This document shows, in pieces, positions 5,907-6,529 of a stretch of DNA of 6,529 nucleotides (its first letter is position 1; the number at the start of each line of letters is the position of its first letter). Origin of the DNA: Pseudomonadota bacterium (GTDB lineage Bacteria; Pseudomonadota; Alphaproteobacteria; UBA8366; JADFVY01). A model generated the notes under the pieces. That model saw only the letters and a program-made list of their open reading frames with translations. It was not told where the DNA came from and searched no databases. The position numbers were made by a program, and so were the translations under genes. Location: contig DAOVHN010000148.1 in assembly GCA_030671915.1 (NCBI GenBank), forward strand, positions 1 through 6,529. The letters run 5' to 3'.

Positions 5907-5935
5907 AAAACGAAAATCCACCGACGCCAGCCGGC
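5907..5935 (-). terminator. putative intrinsic terminator of the GGT-family gene
   Basis: On the minus strand, GCCGGC (complement of 5930-5935) pairs with GTCGGT (complement of 5920-5925) across a four-base loop TGGC, using two G-U pairs. GGATTTTCGTTTT (complement of 5907-5919) follows as the T-tract. It starts three bases after the stop codon at 5939-5941. The stem is weaker than that of the plus-strand terminator, but the position and T-tract fit. Confidence 0.45.
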
Positions 5936-5938
5936 AAC

Positions 5939-6529
5939 TTAAAACCCCATCGCGGCGCCGTCGCTGCGGGGGTCGCTGGCGCCTTCGAGGGTGCCGTCGG
6001 GGTGATGGACGATGGCGCCGGCATGGCCCAGCAGGTCGTCGAAGGGGCCGACCAGCTCGACCTCGTGGCCGGCGTCGCGCAGCGCCTGGACGAGCGCGGG
6101 GTCGAAGCGGTTTTCCAATTTCAGGCTCATCGACACATCGCCCCAGGTGCGGCCCAACAGCCAACGCGGCGCGGTGATCGCCTCCTGTAATCCCTGACCG
6201 AACATCGCATGGCGGCTGAACACGGCTGACTGGCTCTGCGGCTGGCCCTCGCCGCCCATGTTGCCGTAGACCATGACGCGGCCATCGGCGAGCCGTGCCA
6301 GCGCCGGGTTCAGGGTATGGAAAGGCTTGCGGCCGGGCATCAGCGGGTTGGGCGCGGCCGGATCGAGTGAGAAGCTGATGCCGCGGTTTTGCCACAGGAA
6401 ACCGGCTTGCGGCAGCACCACGCCGGAGCCGAACTCCCAATAGGTGCTCTGGATAAAGCTGACCGCCCGCCCTTCCCCATCGACGGCGCCCATCCAGATC
6501 GTGTCGCCCGGCGCGGCGGGTTGCGGCCA
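5939..6529 (-). CDS. Gamma-glutamyltransferase-family Ntn hydrolase, C-terminal (small subunit) part; 5' end outside the window
   Basis: The minus-strand frame is open from the window edge (6529) to TAA at 5939-5941, giving 196 residues. It matches the small catalytic subunit of the GGT family: GDTIWMGAVD, then FGSGVV, WQNRGISFSL, PGRKPFHTLNPAL, MGGEGQPQSQ, QEAITAPRW, GHAGAIVHH and the C-terminal GASDPRSDG. GGT proenzymes cleave themselves before a threonine that becomes the N-terminal nucleophile. By alignment from memory with E. coli Ggt (TTHYSVVD), that residue is the Thr of GDTIW, encoded at 6500-6502, so essentially the whole mature small subunit (187 residues) is present. The oxyanion GG of the MGG motif is kept, but positions that bind the gamma-glutamyl group in E. 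coli Ggt differ. This fits the YwrD-like or acylase-like branch more than classical glutathione-cleaving GGT. The large subunit and any signal peptide lie outside the window. The gene converges on the second TPR gene across the symmetric element. Confidence 0.92.
   Translation of the reverse strand, partial: WPQPAAPGDTIWMGAVDGEGRAVSFIQSTYWEFGSGVVLPQAGFLWQNRGISFSLDPAAPNPLMPGRKPFHTLNPALARLADGRVMVYGNMGGEGQPQSQSAVFSRHAMFGQGLQEAITAPRWLLGRTWGDVSMSLKLENRFDPALVQALRDAGHEVELVGPFDDLLGHAGAIVHHPDGTLEGASDPRSDGAAMGF

Overview
The window is GC-rich DNA with dense codon use biased to G/C at third positions. Its gene set (a two-domain VWA protein, a rhomboid protease, a PAP2/dual-specificity phosphatase fusion, membrane-anchored TPR proteins and a gamma-glutamyltransferase-family enzyme) and a tRNA promoter with a CTTGAC-type -35 suggest an alphaproteobacterium, perhaps of the Rhodospirillales. 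That placement is an inference from style and gene content, not from a marker gene. The window is chromosomal in character: there is no transposase, integrase, phage gene, plasmid function or CRISPR array.

Layout. (1) 1-1124, plus strand: the C-terminal part of a protein with the tail of one VWA-like domain, a complete metal-binding VWA domain and a small beta-rich tail. (2) 1191-1277, minus strand: tRNA-Ser(GCU) with a long variable arm, an encoded CCA end and a plausible promoter at 1325-1353. (3) 1437-3618, minus strand: a two-gene unit. The first gene encodes a polytopic membrane protein joining a PAP2-type lipid phosphatase to a cytosolic-type CX5R phosphatase domain, the E. coli YnbD architecture. 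It is followed after 52 bases by a rhomboid intramembrane serine protease. (4) 3619-3842: divergent intergenic region with an AT-rich core. (5) 3843-5761, plus strand: a 78-aa helical protein of unknown function, then two tandem paralogues (about 55% identical, ungapped, counted by hand), each with two N-terminal membrane segments and about four TPR units. (6) 5762-5938: an elaborate dyad-symmetric intergenic element, with terminator-like hairpins on each flank and two inverted REP-like palindromes around a perfect 12-bp palindrome at the centre. (7) 5939-6529, minus strand, cut by the window end: the catalytic small subunit of a gamma-glutamyltransferase-family Ntn hydrolase.

How they fit together. 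Most of the proteins are envelope-related (a membrane lipid phosphatase, an intramembrane protease, membrane-anchored TPR scaffolds, and a GGT-type hydrolase whose cell location cannot be seen). No single pathway links them, and the strand changes indicate at least four independent transcription units. I see no clear new multi-gene system. The items most worth a second look are the symmetric element at 5768-5935, the tandem TPR pair with its unevenly conserved blocks, the PAP2-phosphatase fusion next to a rhomboid protease, and the altered substrate-binding positions of the GGT-family protein.
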